Positions 50,701-61,312 of a stretch of DNA of 64,000 bases are shown piece by piece. Both the position numbers and the translations under genes were made by a program. This DNA comes from Colius striatus (taxonomy: Eukaryota > Chordata > Aves > Coliiformes > Coliidae). The stretch's first letter is position 1; each line of letters opens with the position of its first letter. The notes beneath the pieces were generated by a model that saw nothing but the letters and a program-made list of their open reading frames with translations, ran no database searches and had not been told where the DNA came from. Location of the stretch: the NCBI RefSeq assembly GCF_028858725.1, contig NC_084760.1, forward strand, positions 93,369,867 through 93,433,866, read 5' to 3'.

Positions 50701-51389
50701 CACTGGTGCTACAGTGGCATGCCAAGGGAGTTCTGTGGTCTGAAACACCACTTGAATTCAGGTTTGGCTGCTTTGTTTTTTTAAACAGGGGTTTTTTTTT
50801 TGTCTAAGACAAAAAATGTTACATATACCGGTTTGTGAGCTGCTTTCATGCTGAGAACTGAAATGAATATTTCAAAGATCAATCTAAGTATTCTTAATAC
50901 AAATATTACTACTTTTTATAAATTATAACCTTATTTTTCTCAAAAAAACCCAAACCAGCCTCAGGTCACATTTCTTTACATAGGTCCAAGCATACCTTTT
51001 TTGTTAACAGCTGTCTTTCCTCATTTAAGCTCTTCAGCACATAGAATCTTGTCTCCTGAGTAATGGCAAAGCACGCAGCACAGCCATGTCAGTATGAGAT
51101 GGTTTGCATGGTTATCATGCAGCACTTGGGGAGCGTGAAACAATCACAGAAGAGTAATGTTGCCACCAATTCACTTGTTTAGAGAAGCCTGGAAATGTCA
51201 CAGCTAGTTACACGATGGTATCTTTAATAGACTCTGAGTCAGTCATAACTTTTGCCTTAGGCGCCTGGGAACTTCCATGAACACCAGCAACGCAGAATTA
51301 ATGTTGCAGCTCAGTCTAGAAGTGGCTGCATTTTAACAGCAGGTAGAGCAAGCCTATTGCCAACTGTTCTTCAAGAAACAAATGAGCTC
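44777..51389. other. Intergenic, no recognised gene
   Basis: About 6.6 kb. Open frames near 47130-48931 and 49381-50807 are under 100 codons and carry no recognisable domain. No named repeat is apparent. Confidence 0.45.
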
Positions 51390-51434
51390 ACATTTGTCAA
51401 ACGCTTTGAGATCTTCCGAGGAATTGTTCCATAA
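51390..51434 (+). repeat. Possible ancient LINE tail (L2/CR1-L3-like)
   Basis: CATTTGTCAAACGCTTTGAG followed by ATCTTCCGAGGAATTGTTCC closely resembles the old vertebrate LINE 3' phrase 'TTTGTAAAGCGCTTTGAGAT'. The clearest of three such candidates in the window. Confidence 0.45.
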
Positions 51435-52829
51435 AAACATAACCTGTTATTAAGCATTTCTGAGAAAATATTGTTTTAATTAATCTTTGTCCTTAATTTT
51501 CTATTTGGGCTACTCTCACAATGGTCATTTACTTGCTTTCGGTGTAGATAATGTGCACTCATCCACAGATGATTTCCAGTCATCATAATTTATCAGTCAT
51601 TATCTGTCCAAGCCTGATAATATTGATAGTGTTTTAGCTGCAGATTCTGCTTTGTACAGGCTCTAATTAGTCAATATTCATAACGAAGATTTCTTCATCT
51701 GACTGTATTTTGATCAACCAGCAGAGAAAAACAGAATTCACATCAGTTACATCAGATCTTTTGAAGAGAAAGATGCAACCCTCCAATAGCTTTATGTCTA
51801 GGGGATAGACTAGACTGTCATGAACTATTTTGGTAGAAATAAACATCACCACAAAAAAAGTTAGCCAAGACAAGTTGGCTAATATGTTCCAGATGCCTGT
51901 TTAAACTATGTGTTTAATAAAAAAAAGAAGTAGGGAGATTTTTTTTTCAGATGAAAGGCATCTGGAAGATAAGCAAAGAAAACCTGTTGTTAAAAGTAAG
52001 TGGTTTTTTTTCCCATGGAACTTTGTTGTTTTTATGCTTCAAAATACAGCTACTGCAAAAAAAAGGAATCTAGGAACAGGATTCTGCATCTGTGTCATTT
52101 AGTTTGCCCAACTTCTTCATTGTACTAACTTCGTTACACTAATTTGTAACTAAATGGATCAAAGTGTTGAATCATGTCTTTGTCAGGTGGCATTCCAATA
52201 GCATAAACAAAGTGCTTCAAGATTTTTCTGTTGGGGTCTAAATTCCGAGCAGGACTTCCTCAGAAAAAAAAAAAACCACCCACAAAAAACAAAGCAGCTT
52301 TGAAATGCACAATAAGACACGGGCTTCTCTGTATCTCTTATGCAAAAATCCTGTGTGTCACACACTTTGTATCATGATTAATGCCTTTAATATTTTCCCT
52401 GCTGAACCCTGTCTGCAATGACCAACTTGGTCATCATTTTAAAATACAGACACATTCAAGCTCTATCACGGTTTCATCCATGAAAGTGTGTAGTGGACAA
52501 TAATTATTAGCTTTACAAAGGGATATTTCATCTAGTGGTATTGATGTGAGTCAAGATAAATTTTCACACTGTCCCAGACCGCAATTACCATTTCAGGGGT
52601 GCATTTTTCTTTCATCTTCTTTCTAATTTTCGTGGCTCTCCTCCCTTTTCTTCCTCTTCTCCCTTACAGCAGGGTTTTTCCAATAATAAAGCAGTGAGGG
52701 TTTAATTTACACCTTTTCTTACACCTTCAGAGTGCAGCTATTTTCCCAACCGCACAGGGCATTCTTTTTCACCGCTTCTACGCTCTCTCTCACTGAAAGG
52801 GCTTTTCCCCTTCCCGAGGATCAAACTGA
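51435..52829. other. Upstream flank of the STUM CpG island
   Basis: A+T-rich to about 52720, then rising in G+C. No gene or named repeat is recognised. Confidence 0.45.
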
Positions 52830-53380
52830 AGAGCTGGTTGCCCCCTCCTCACTTCCCGGGGGGGGTCTGGGTGAGCAGCAGCAGCGCTGCCGAGGGCTGT
52901 CCGCTTCAGTCGGCCCACTATGGAGCCGCGCCCGGGAAGCGCTCCGAGGGGCAGGGCGTGGAACCCCGACCGGCCTTCCCCGCCGTTGCCTACCGTCACC
53001 CCTCCGGTTTCGGACGAGATGCCCAAATTCGGTGACGGCGCGCGGGCCGAGGGCGGAGATGGGGCTGAGTGAGGGGCCGTGCAGCCCCAACGGAAAGGGT
53101 GGCTCGAATTGACTCAGGGGCGCGGAGCCGCTTCTGACCGCCGCCGCCGGTGACCGGCCGCGGGGTAAGATGAGGCGGGAAGCCCGACGCGGGTGCCCGG
53201 GAGCTGGAAGCGGGACAGGGGCGGGGAAGGAGCCGGCGGAGGGGCCGGCTGGGCGGGAAGGGCGGCGGGAGCCCGCGGAGGGGCGGGGGGAAGGGAGGGG
53301 GCCGCGCGGCGGCGGGAGCGCGCGCGCGCCGCGAGAGCTGTCAGCCCGCCGGGGCAGCGCCAGGCTCGGCCGCGCCGGCC

Positions 53381-53567
53381 ATGGATCCCTTCCCCAAAGA
53401 CGGCGAGAGCGCGGCGACCGCAGAGCCCAGCCGCGGGGCCGCCCCCTCCAGCGGGGTGGTGGTGCAGGTCCGGGAGAAGAAGGGTCCCCTGCGCGCCGCC
53501 ATCCCCTACATGCCGTTCCCCGTCGCTGTCATCTGCCTCTTTCTCAACACCTTCGTGCCAGGGTTGG
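53381..53567 (+). CDS. STUM: STUM (Spec3/Stum family membrane protein), first coding exon
   Basis: STUM is the vertebrate homologue of Drosophila stum, which is needed for mechanotransduction in proprioceptive neurons; the vertebrate protein is a small membrane protein of about 140 residues. This exon encodes residues 1-62: a variable acidic/Ala-rich N-terminus, then [20 protein letters not shown] and a hydrophobic stretch ([19 protein letters not shown]) that forms the start of the Spec3 domain and its first membrane segment. The ATG has a strong Kozak context (GCCATGG) within the CpG island. The exon ends in codon 63, position 1, at TTGG|GTAAGAAG. The next exon, expected to begin with the rest of a Gly codon, is not in the window. 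Recognition is from the highly conserved [18 protein letters not shown] segment, without a search; I am confident of the family and fairly confident of the gene. Confidence 0.88.
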
Positions 53568-53575
53568 GTAAGAAG
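53568..53575 (+). other. STUM: Splice donor of STUM exon 1
   Basis: GTAAGAAG directly follows the conserved PGLG codons. It is a consensus donor (G|GTAAG), and it is the point where the open frame stops resembling the family. Confidence 0.85.
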
Positions 53576-56500
53576 CTCCGTAGCCCTCGGGCGCGGCGGG
53601 AGGGCGGCCGCCGCCGTGCGGTCGGGGCGGGTGTTCCAAGCGCGGGGTAGCGGGGCGAGCTCTCCCCACACCTGCCGCTACTTCGCCCGGGCCGGCGCGG
53701 TCCTGCGCGCAGCCGCCCGGGAAGCCGGGGTCTGCCTTGGCGACGGCAACTTTCCCCGACGGTGCCGCAGGAATGGAAGTGGGGCAGCCTGCCTCTCCGC
53801 CCCGGCAGAAAGTTTTGGGGCAGGAGCGGGAAGAGGTCGCCGCCGCCGCGGGTTCCCCGAGGAGCGGCCCCGCGGCCATCCGTCCCTCAAAAGCGCCGTC
53901 TGCGCGCCGCGAGAGGTGCGGGATCTGCTGCAGCCGTCATGCTGCTTGCGAGAAGGAGCGAGGAGCGCGCAGCGGCAGGGAGTGTGTGTTTTCGTGGGAC
54001 GGCTGGCGGGGACCCATCGCCGAGGCGAGGGGCAGTTGCCCGGCGGGGCTTGGCTGTGTGACCCATCTCCGGCCTCGGAGAGGCTGAGCATCTCCACGCT
54101 TCCCGATCTTACAGGCGGGGTGCGGCCCGGCGCTGGGAGTCGTGCGGTTTAGGGAAAGGGCTTCAGTAGTTGCGGCTCTCGCGAACCCTAATTTTAGTCA
54201 GAGGACCGAGACGCAAAGTGACCACTCCACTCACCGGCAAAGGCGAACTTTCAGAGCCCTTCTTCCCGAGTTTCTTAAGGAGACTCCTGAAAAACGTTGA
54301 TCCCGTACCACTACCGTAAAGAACCGATGTCCGGAGAAACTGGGGATTCACAGTTTCTCACTATGAAGTCCCTAGTGAGTGACTTCGGTAACACATCCCT
54401 AAAGCTGCGGCTGCAATCTCTTCCGTATTTCTATCTTTTGAATTAGAATAGACTTGCTTACTGCAACTGGAGCCTTGAGTTTGAACACTACAAAGGCACC
54501 TTGAACCGAAGGCTAAATACAAGCATTCTAACTTGCAAGCAAAATAATAATGTTTTAAAAACCCCAAACAAAACACAAAAACATTAGCTCATACCTTAGG
54601 TCTCTCATAGCCTGCTCCTAGCCACCCCTTTCTTCTACTCTGCCCACTGCAAAAGGCACCTTTGTGGTAGAGAAGGGTCTCCTAGCTTGCCCTGTTTTTA
54701 AAAGCTGCTGCCCTGCCCTTAATTGCCTCGAGTGTTTCAGGTGCCTTAATTCTTTAATGATTCTGAAATTCTTAAAGTTCTTCTGATTAAAGTGTTACCT
54801 AAGTTGGAGTGGTACGCTGTGTATGTGTACAAGCTTTTGCTGTTCCATTGCATTTGCTCTGGAGCTATGGATCTATTCCAGAAGAAAACTTCCACCTTTT
54901 GAAATACCTCAGAATTTTCCTGTGGAAAGAATGGCATTGGCATGTGTGCTTCCAGACACAATGCTGTGTGTTCAGGTGTGTTGTTTGGACATCCCTTGTG
55001 TGCAGTCACCTGAAGAACCTGAGGTGATGAATCAAACAAACTCTGCAGTTTAGTGGTTTCACGGGCTTTCAGGTTATTGTTATTTAGCACTTCATTTCCC
55101 ACTGTCTTCAGAGAGAGATGTTTGAAGCCAGAGCTTTCAAAGTGAATTAGTTTTCCATTGGTGTTGAGGTCACAACACGTTCAGTGTAGACCTACATGAA
55201 AAAGACCTGACTTACGATGCCCTTTTGCTCATTTGAATGATTTTTTACTTCCTACTATTGTGCTTTTCATAGCACACTAGAACCCATCAGTGTTTTCCCC
55301 TCATCCTGGAGGGTAGATAAGCCATTCTCATGCCATAACTGGTTAACTGCCTGGTGCTCTGCTCTGGCTGCAGCTGTATGGCTGCTGGAGGTAGGCAATG
55401 GTGTGCCTGCCTTCGCTGTCACAGAAGAGCTCAGTGATGAGTGGCAGCAGCTCGTGCTTCCTTTCTAAAGGTGGGTGTATAGGGCTCCCAGACCACAGTG
55501 GCTTGAAAGCTTGTGAAGTGAGTTGGGACTTCGCAGCCATGTTGGTTGTGTTATTGCCGATTGGCTGGACCTGCCACAAATTGTTTTAATTCCAGTTTTG
55601 GGTTCTTTTTAACATGCAGAAAATTAAACTTGCTTTCCTTTTGATGCACTGATTTCAGTGGTATTTTCTGTCTGTTTACACCACTGTTCCTTCTGATTTT
55701 CTGTTGTAAAAGTAGCAAAACAAACAAGTTACAAATTAAGTCCTTTCACGTGTCATTGTCACAGGCTGGTGAAAAGCATTGTTTTGGAGATGCACCCAAA
55801 ACTCTGAATGCACAGCACAGTGGACACTCCATACACAAATGAAGCATTCTCTTAATAAAGCAGCTAATAATGTATGTGTTTTGATAGAAAGCTTAGAGAT
55901 ACACATATACCCATCTAGAACACAGCTGTTTACAGTCTCAGCCATATTCTGTCATATATCACATAGCCTGCATTCAAGGGAAACGGGAGGAACACACATA
56001 TACTGACAGGAGCCATCAGGGTAAAAAGAGATCTTTGTGTCATTGTCACACTTCAGCCACCTCGATTAACTGAGAAACAATTGTGAAATAAATAATATTT
56101 GTGGTGGTGTGAAGGATTCATGTCTAGGATGTGAGCCTGTTCCTGGTGAACTAAATGGCAACATTCCTATCGAGTCCTGTAGTCCGGATTTAACACAAAA
56201 TGATATTTCACAGGCTTGCTGGATATTTTGCTTACTTTGGTGGAGAGTGTGACTGTGTTTAGGTGGTACTGGAAATTCAGTCCCTGAATTCATTCCTCAT
56301 CTCTTTTGCACATAGTTGTCATTCACAGGTAGACTCTGCAGTGCAATTGCAGTGAAGGGTCAGAAGCCACCAGAATAGACAAGAAAACGGACAAGACTGA
56401 ATAAACCAAATGTTCTACCGCTTTGAGAGTGGTGCATTTGAGATGCTCATTAGTACCTCCTTAGCCCAGTACCTCAACCAGTAATATTGAACTAGAACTT

Positions 56501-58110
56501 CTGCTCTGATGCAGGCTACTAAATAGACAGTTTCTCAGCATCTGAAAAGCCTCTACATTTTTAGTTATGTTTCCGATGTTATGGAAGTCATCTGTGAGGA
56601 TGATATCTGACGATTTTAATCATCCAGTTTGTTTTTCCTTTATGGTGTTTTTGTTTTGGAGTAGTACTCTATTTGGACAGGAGAAGTAACACTTTCTCTT
56701 TGTTTATAGTCAGTTTGTTTTTTTCGGTTGGTTAATTTTCAGGGCTTTACGCAGTAGCCCAGAACTGAAGATGCATTGTAAACTTGGTTTTAATTACTCT
56801 TTGCATATATGTTACAAAAGACTCATAGGAAATTTTTCATACCCAGGGGATATGTTAACTTTTGCCTTGCAAAAACTTAAAATTAAGACCAAATACAACC
56901 TAAAAAAGCTTATTTAGCCAATCTATTTGTAATCTGAGGAACAGCCTACTGCTAACTGTGATAGATGCAACCACTTGAAAACATCCTGGATCACAATTTT
57001 CCATGGTCTGATGCAGTTTTCCGCATCTGCATCTGATGGGGCTGCAGGACTGAGCTGTACAAAGATGTCCCTAGCTCAGGCTCGTAAAAGGAGCAGGTAG
57101 TATGAACAGGAGAAAAGGGAGCTGCTGTTCTCAGTGAGTACTGTGACAAAAGCCATTGGGCCATTGGCTACCAGCATTCCGAGGCAGGCATTCTGTGCCT
57201 CAGGCACTCTAACTTCTAGTTTGGCTTAGGGCTTCTGGAGCAGCCTCTGAGGCTTTGGGGCCAAATCTTGCAATGATGAGCTCTGTAGAATGGAAGATGA
57301 TGTCACCATCAGAGATAAATGGTGGTGTATCCTCTCTTTTTCAGTTCCTGCAGGATTGAGCAGTGTGCACCTCCAGCCGGTATGTGCTGCAGATGGCAAT
57401 TGAGAGAAGGGGCTGGCCATGCCCTTTAGCTGGCAGACTGTGTTCTCTTGGAGCTGCCGTGTGCCAGTCAGCGTGGGAGAAGATCTGGCTCCCTGTCATT
57501 CCCTGAGCTGATACATAGGAATCTTGCCCTCCATCCTACCCATTTTTCTTTCCCTCAACATCACATGTGTGGGAGGGGGAAAATGAAGGGGGAGAACTTG
57601 AAGGAAGTGTGAGATGTGAGGGGAATTATCTGAAAGTATGAGGTATTCTCCAAGATTAATCCCTCCTGTCAGGAAGGGGGTGGACTTTTGGATCATAGCC
57701 TGAATTTTACATGTTTACTATTTTTATGCGGGGAGTAATTGAAATACGTAGTATAAAATTATGCTAGTGCAAGATAGGAGAGCAGCCACCCATGTGCCAT
57801 GAAATAGCCAGTGGAGGAGATCATGAGTGACAGCCTCAAAAAAGAAAGATGATTCCCAACCCACTGAACTTTTCTCTTCTGTGGTGTACCGCTCTCCTGT
57901 TCCAGGATATGTCAGCTCCATGTCACTGCCATCTGTTTATTCTGCTTCAGTTCTGATAGAGTTCAAGAGCTGGACCTCACCTGTGTAAATATGCTTTTAA
58001 TGCATGATTTGCAGAAACAAAGCATCTGCAGAAAGCTCTCACTAGAAGCCGTGGCTGTCTTAGGCATAATGAGTTTTCCAAGGAGCTGACTAGTAATACA
58101 GAACACAACA
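53576..58110 (+). other. STUM: STUM intron 1, proximal part
   Basis: Begins in the CpG island and becomes A+T-rich after about 54200. No second coding exon, RNA gene or named repeat is recognised before the CR1 insertion. Confidence 0.6.
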
Positions 58111-58423
58111 TTCATAGAATCATAGAATGGTAGGGGTTGGAAGAGACCTTTAGAGATCATCTAGTCCAACTCCCCAGCCAAAGCAGGTCCGCCTAGATCA
58201 GGTCACACCAGAAACGCATCCAGGTGGGTTTTGAATACCTCCAGAGAAGGAGACTCCACCCCCTCCCTGGGCAGCCTGTGCCAGGGCTCCCTCACCCTCA
58301 CAATGAAATAGTTTTTTCTTATGTTTAAATGGAACTTTTTGTATTCCAGTTTCATCCTATTACCCCTTGTCCTGTCATTAGATACAATAGGAAAAGGGGA
58401 TACCCCAACCTCCTGACATTCCC
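58111..58423 (-). mobile_element. CR1 LINE 3' fragment in STUM intron 1 (antisense)
   Basis: Complete tail TTCATAGAATCATAGAATGG followed by about 310 bp of standard CR1 3' UTR, very like the copies at 7131 and 41531. Well preserved and therefore fairly young. Confidence 0.93.
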
Positions 58424-60894
58424 GAAAGCTGCAAGGATGAGATCTGCATAAAATTAGCAATGCCTCTTTTATTTTTGTTGTTGGAATGGTAAATAGATGC
58501 CTCAAGCAAACATCCATTGCGTTCATGATTGAAACAAAGAATTTCAGGGAAAAAACCCCACGTGTTCTTATCTGCTGTAGGATGAACATTGCAGAAAAGA
58601 AATGGAGGCTTTCAAACACCTGTGGTAGTCTGCAGAAATAAGTGATTTGTTGTTTGCTGTCAGTAGACTTCACTTTGTTGGGTTTTGTGTTTTCCACTGA
58701 AAAGGATCAAGAAGCTCTTTATAGTGATTTTTTAATCTGCTTGTGCAGGGTAGGAAAGGAGACCTCTGACAAAATGTGTGCATCCAGGTTACTGCTCCGT
58801 TGCTGGTAGCAGTGGTATCGGCTGTGCTGTAGATATTCTTCATGGTGAAGTAAAATTGGGCACAAAACCAACTGAATCTGCAGGTTTCTAGTCCTGCAGG
58901 TCCTATTCTTGTCAGTATGGAGAAAGCCATTGATTTTCTCCCCTTTGTTTTTTTTTTATTTTTGTTTTTCTTTTAAACAGAGATTTAAATGTCTTCTGTA
59001 ACTTACTTGGCTGATCATATTGAACAGTAACTCAACAGTCTTGCCAGCACAGGGTAGTCTTGAATGTTTTTTTGTCATGAAATATCTGGACCATCTCTCC
59101 AGAATGACAAACAAGCTCAGAAATCTCAGAAGTTGTTCACAGGTAATTTACGATCAGAATAATGCCAAATTATTTCAAGTTTGTAGCTCCTTGTATAGGA
59201 CAACTCCTGCCTGTGTCTCTGATCAGCAAAAAGCCAATAGGATTTCATCTCTACTGAGGGGTCTGGCGTGGCCCCTTAGTTTTAATCCAGTGTCCAATGG
59301 CATGCTCTGATGTATTTTAGGAAGAAAGCTGCTACCTGCCTTGCAGCTGTATTTTTTTTAGCCCTTTTCTTGCCTGAATACTTTATGTATTCTTCTCCTT
59401 CCTCCCTTTCCTGTGTTTTACTCTGTATCCCCTCCTTGGGTTTGTCTGCTTAGCCATAGTGATCACATAGGTACATGCCTTCTTATCATCCTCGCCTGGC
59501 CTGTGCTTAACAAACGCAGTTACGGGCATACACAGCAATAGCACAGCAACACCTTCTTCTTGATTACAGCCTCTGTCACAGTCCAAATATTTAGTACTGT
59601 TTATGTTCTTTGGTCCTGTTTTGCTCTTCATTGCTTGTAGTTGGTAAAAGTCAGCTGTTGAGCTCCACTTGTGTTCGTAATGTCTTTGTGGTTTATTTCA
59701 CTGTCAAGCTGTGCATTAACCCAGTGTTGCTGCCTTTGAATTGCTGACAGTGACAGACCAACTTAAATACAAACAAGTTTCTCTCCCCTCCCTCACGCCT
59801 TCTGTTACTATCAAAATAGAAGACAAAAGAAGTGGCCAGTGACGTTTTTCTTCACTGATTTTTGTTCATTGCTGTTTTTGAAGTACTTCTCCTCGAGTAT
59901 TCATTACTTAATGAACACGTAAGAAGACAGGGTTTGCTCAGCATTTTGCAGTCTCATTTGTCATTTTATGCAATTTGGACAGATGTACTTGAATATTAAG
60001 AGCTAAGGTGGGAGCACACAGAAGAGCTGTTAAATGGCCAAGTGAACCAATTGAATTTTAAGGAGTCTGGAAAGCTATTCCAGATGAAGGGTGTGACATG
60101 GTGAAAAACAGAATCAAGCTCAGAATGAGAAGGTACCTTTTGAGAGATTTTGTGAGAAAGCCAAAGAACTGGAACTTCTTTCAGAAAGAAAGGCAAGGAG
60201 TGAAGGGATCTGAAGGCAGAAATAACTTGGGTGAGGAAAATCCTTTTGATGGATGAATTTTGTCTAATCTGGATTGCAGGATGGAGGTGAATTGTTCCTG
60301 CTCTGAATCAGGTGTTGGAGAGATTTACAGATGGTGAGAAAGCACCATTGCCTGCAGCTATTCTGCCATTTTATCTCTGTTCCACCATGAAAAGAACATC
60401 GAGAGTTTGTGGAGCTGGTCAGGGTAGTAGAGGGAGGTGTGGGAAGCAGAAACCAAGTTCCTTAGGCTGTTTTTAACCCATCAAATCACATGCAGCACCC
60501 TGAACACAATCATGCCCGTAGGTGGCAGCAGCTGGCATAAAGCACAAAGGTGGATTTTAGAATCTGTAAACAATTTTGGATTTTGTACAGAAACAAGTGA
60601 TTGGATCTTAAAGGGATTCTGAATTAGTCCCTTAGTTTGTAAAAGAGAATGGAGTTTGCAATTCACTTATGAAAAACTTTCATTCAAAGGTAACATGTAA
60701 AAGGGAAAGAGAAAAGACTCTTTCTTCCTATTTTCTATGAGATACAAACTCAATCTGACATAAAACATTGTTTCTTCTGTCTTTGGACTTGTCTTCATTT
60801 TAGAACTTTCCAACTTCAATGTTACAGAGTTGCAGTGCTACAGTGGATATATATGGACTTGGTTGTAGCCCTGTGCAGAGATGCTGATCAATGA
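58424..60894 (+). other. STUM: STUM intron 1, middle part
   Basis: Nothing identifiable; a T-rich run lies at about 58948-58975. Confidence 0.5.
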
Positions 60895-61312
60895 AGATAG
60901 AGCAGAACATTTTCAGTTGAAAGAGACCCACAGCAATCATCTAGTCCAGCTGCCTGACCACTTCAGAGCTGACGAAAAGTTAAAGCCTATTAAGGATATT
61001 GTCCAAGTGCCTCTTAAACACTGACAGGCTTATGACATCGACGACCTCTTTGGGAAGCCCCTTCCAATTTTTGACCATCCTATTGGTAAAGAAATATTCT
61101 TTAATGTCAAGTCTGAACCTTGCCTAACACAGCTTTGAACCATTCCCATGTGTCCTATCACTGGATACCATGGAGATCAGCACCTCCCTCTTCACTTAAT
61201 TTTCTCAGGAAGCATTAGAGAGCAAAGAGTTGGCCTGTCAGCCTCCTTTTCTCCAAACTAGACAAACCCAGAGGCCTCAGCTGCATCTCAGAGGACGTAC
61301 CTTCCAGCCCAT
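60895..61312 (-). mobile_element. CR1 LINE fragment, different older subfamily (antisense in STUM intron 1)
   Basis: ATCATCTAGTCCAGCTGCCTG, GACGACCTCTTTGGGAAGCC, CCTATTGGTAAAGAAATATT and GCCTCCTTTTCTCCAAACTA match CR1 3' UTR in reverse. The wording differs from the common younger copies here, so it belongs to another subfamily. Terminal octamers are eroded. Confidence 0.85.

Larger units (their letters stand above)
52830..54150 (+). promoter_or_regulatory. STUM: CpG island over the STUM first exon and promoter
   Basis: G+C and CpG content rise sharply from about 52830, peak at 53100-53500 (including an alternating GCGCGCGC stretch near 53319), and fall back by about 54150. No TATA box is seen near the predicted start, consistent with a CpG-island promoter. 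The long open frames crossing this island on both strands are composition artefacts. The transcription start cannot be fixed from the sequence; it probably lies between 53100 and 53350. Confidence 0.8.

Noticed and set aside
53193-54152. 319-codon plus-strand frame and several minus-strand frames (for example 53114-53671) in the CpG island
   Set aside because: High G+C removes stop codons; the frames are low-complexity Arg/Gly/Ala/Pro without domains, and the conserved STUM frame is a different one.
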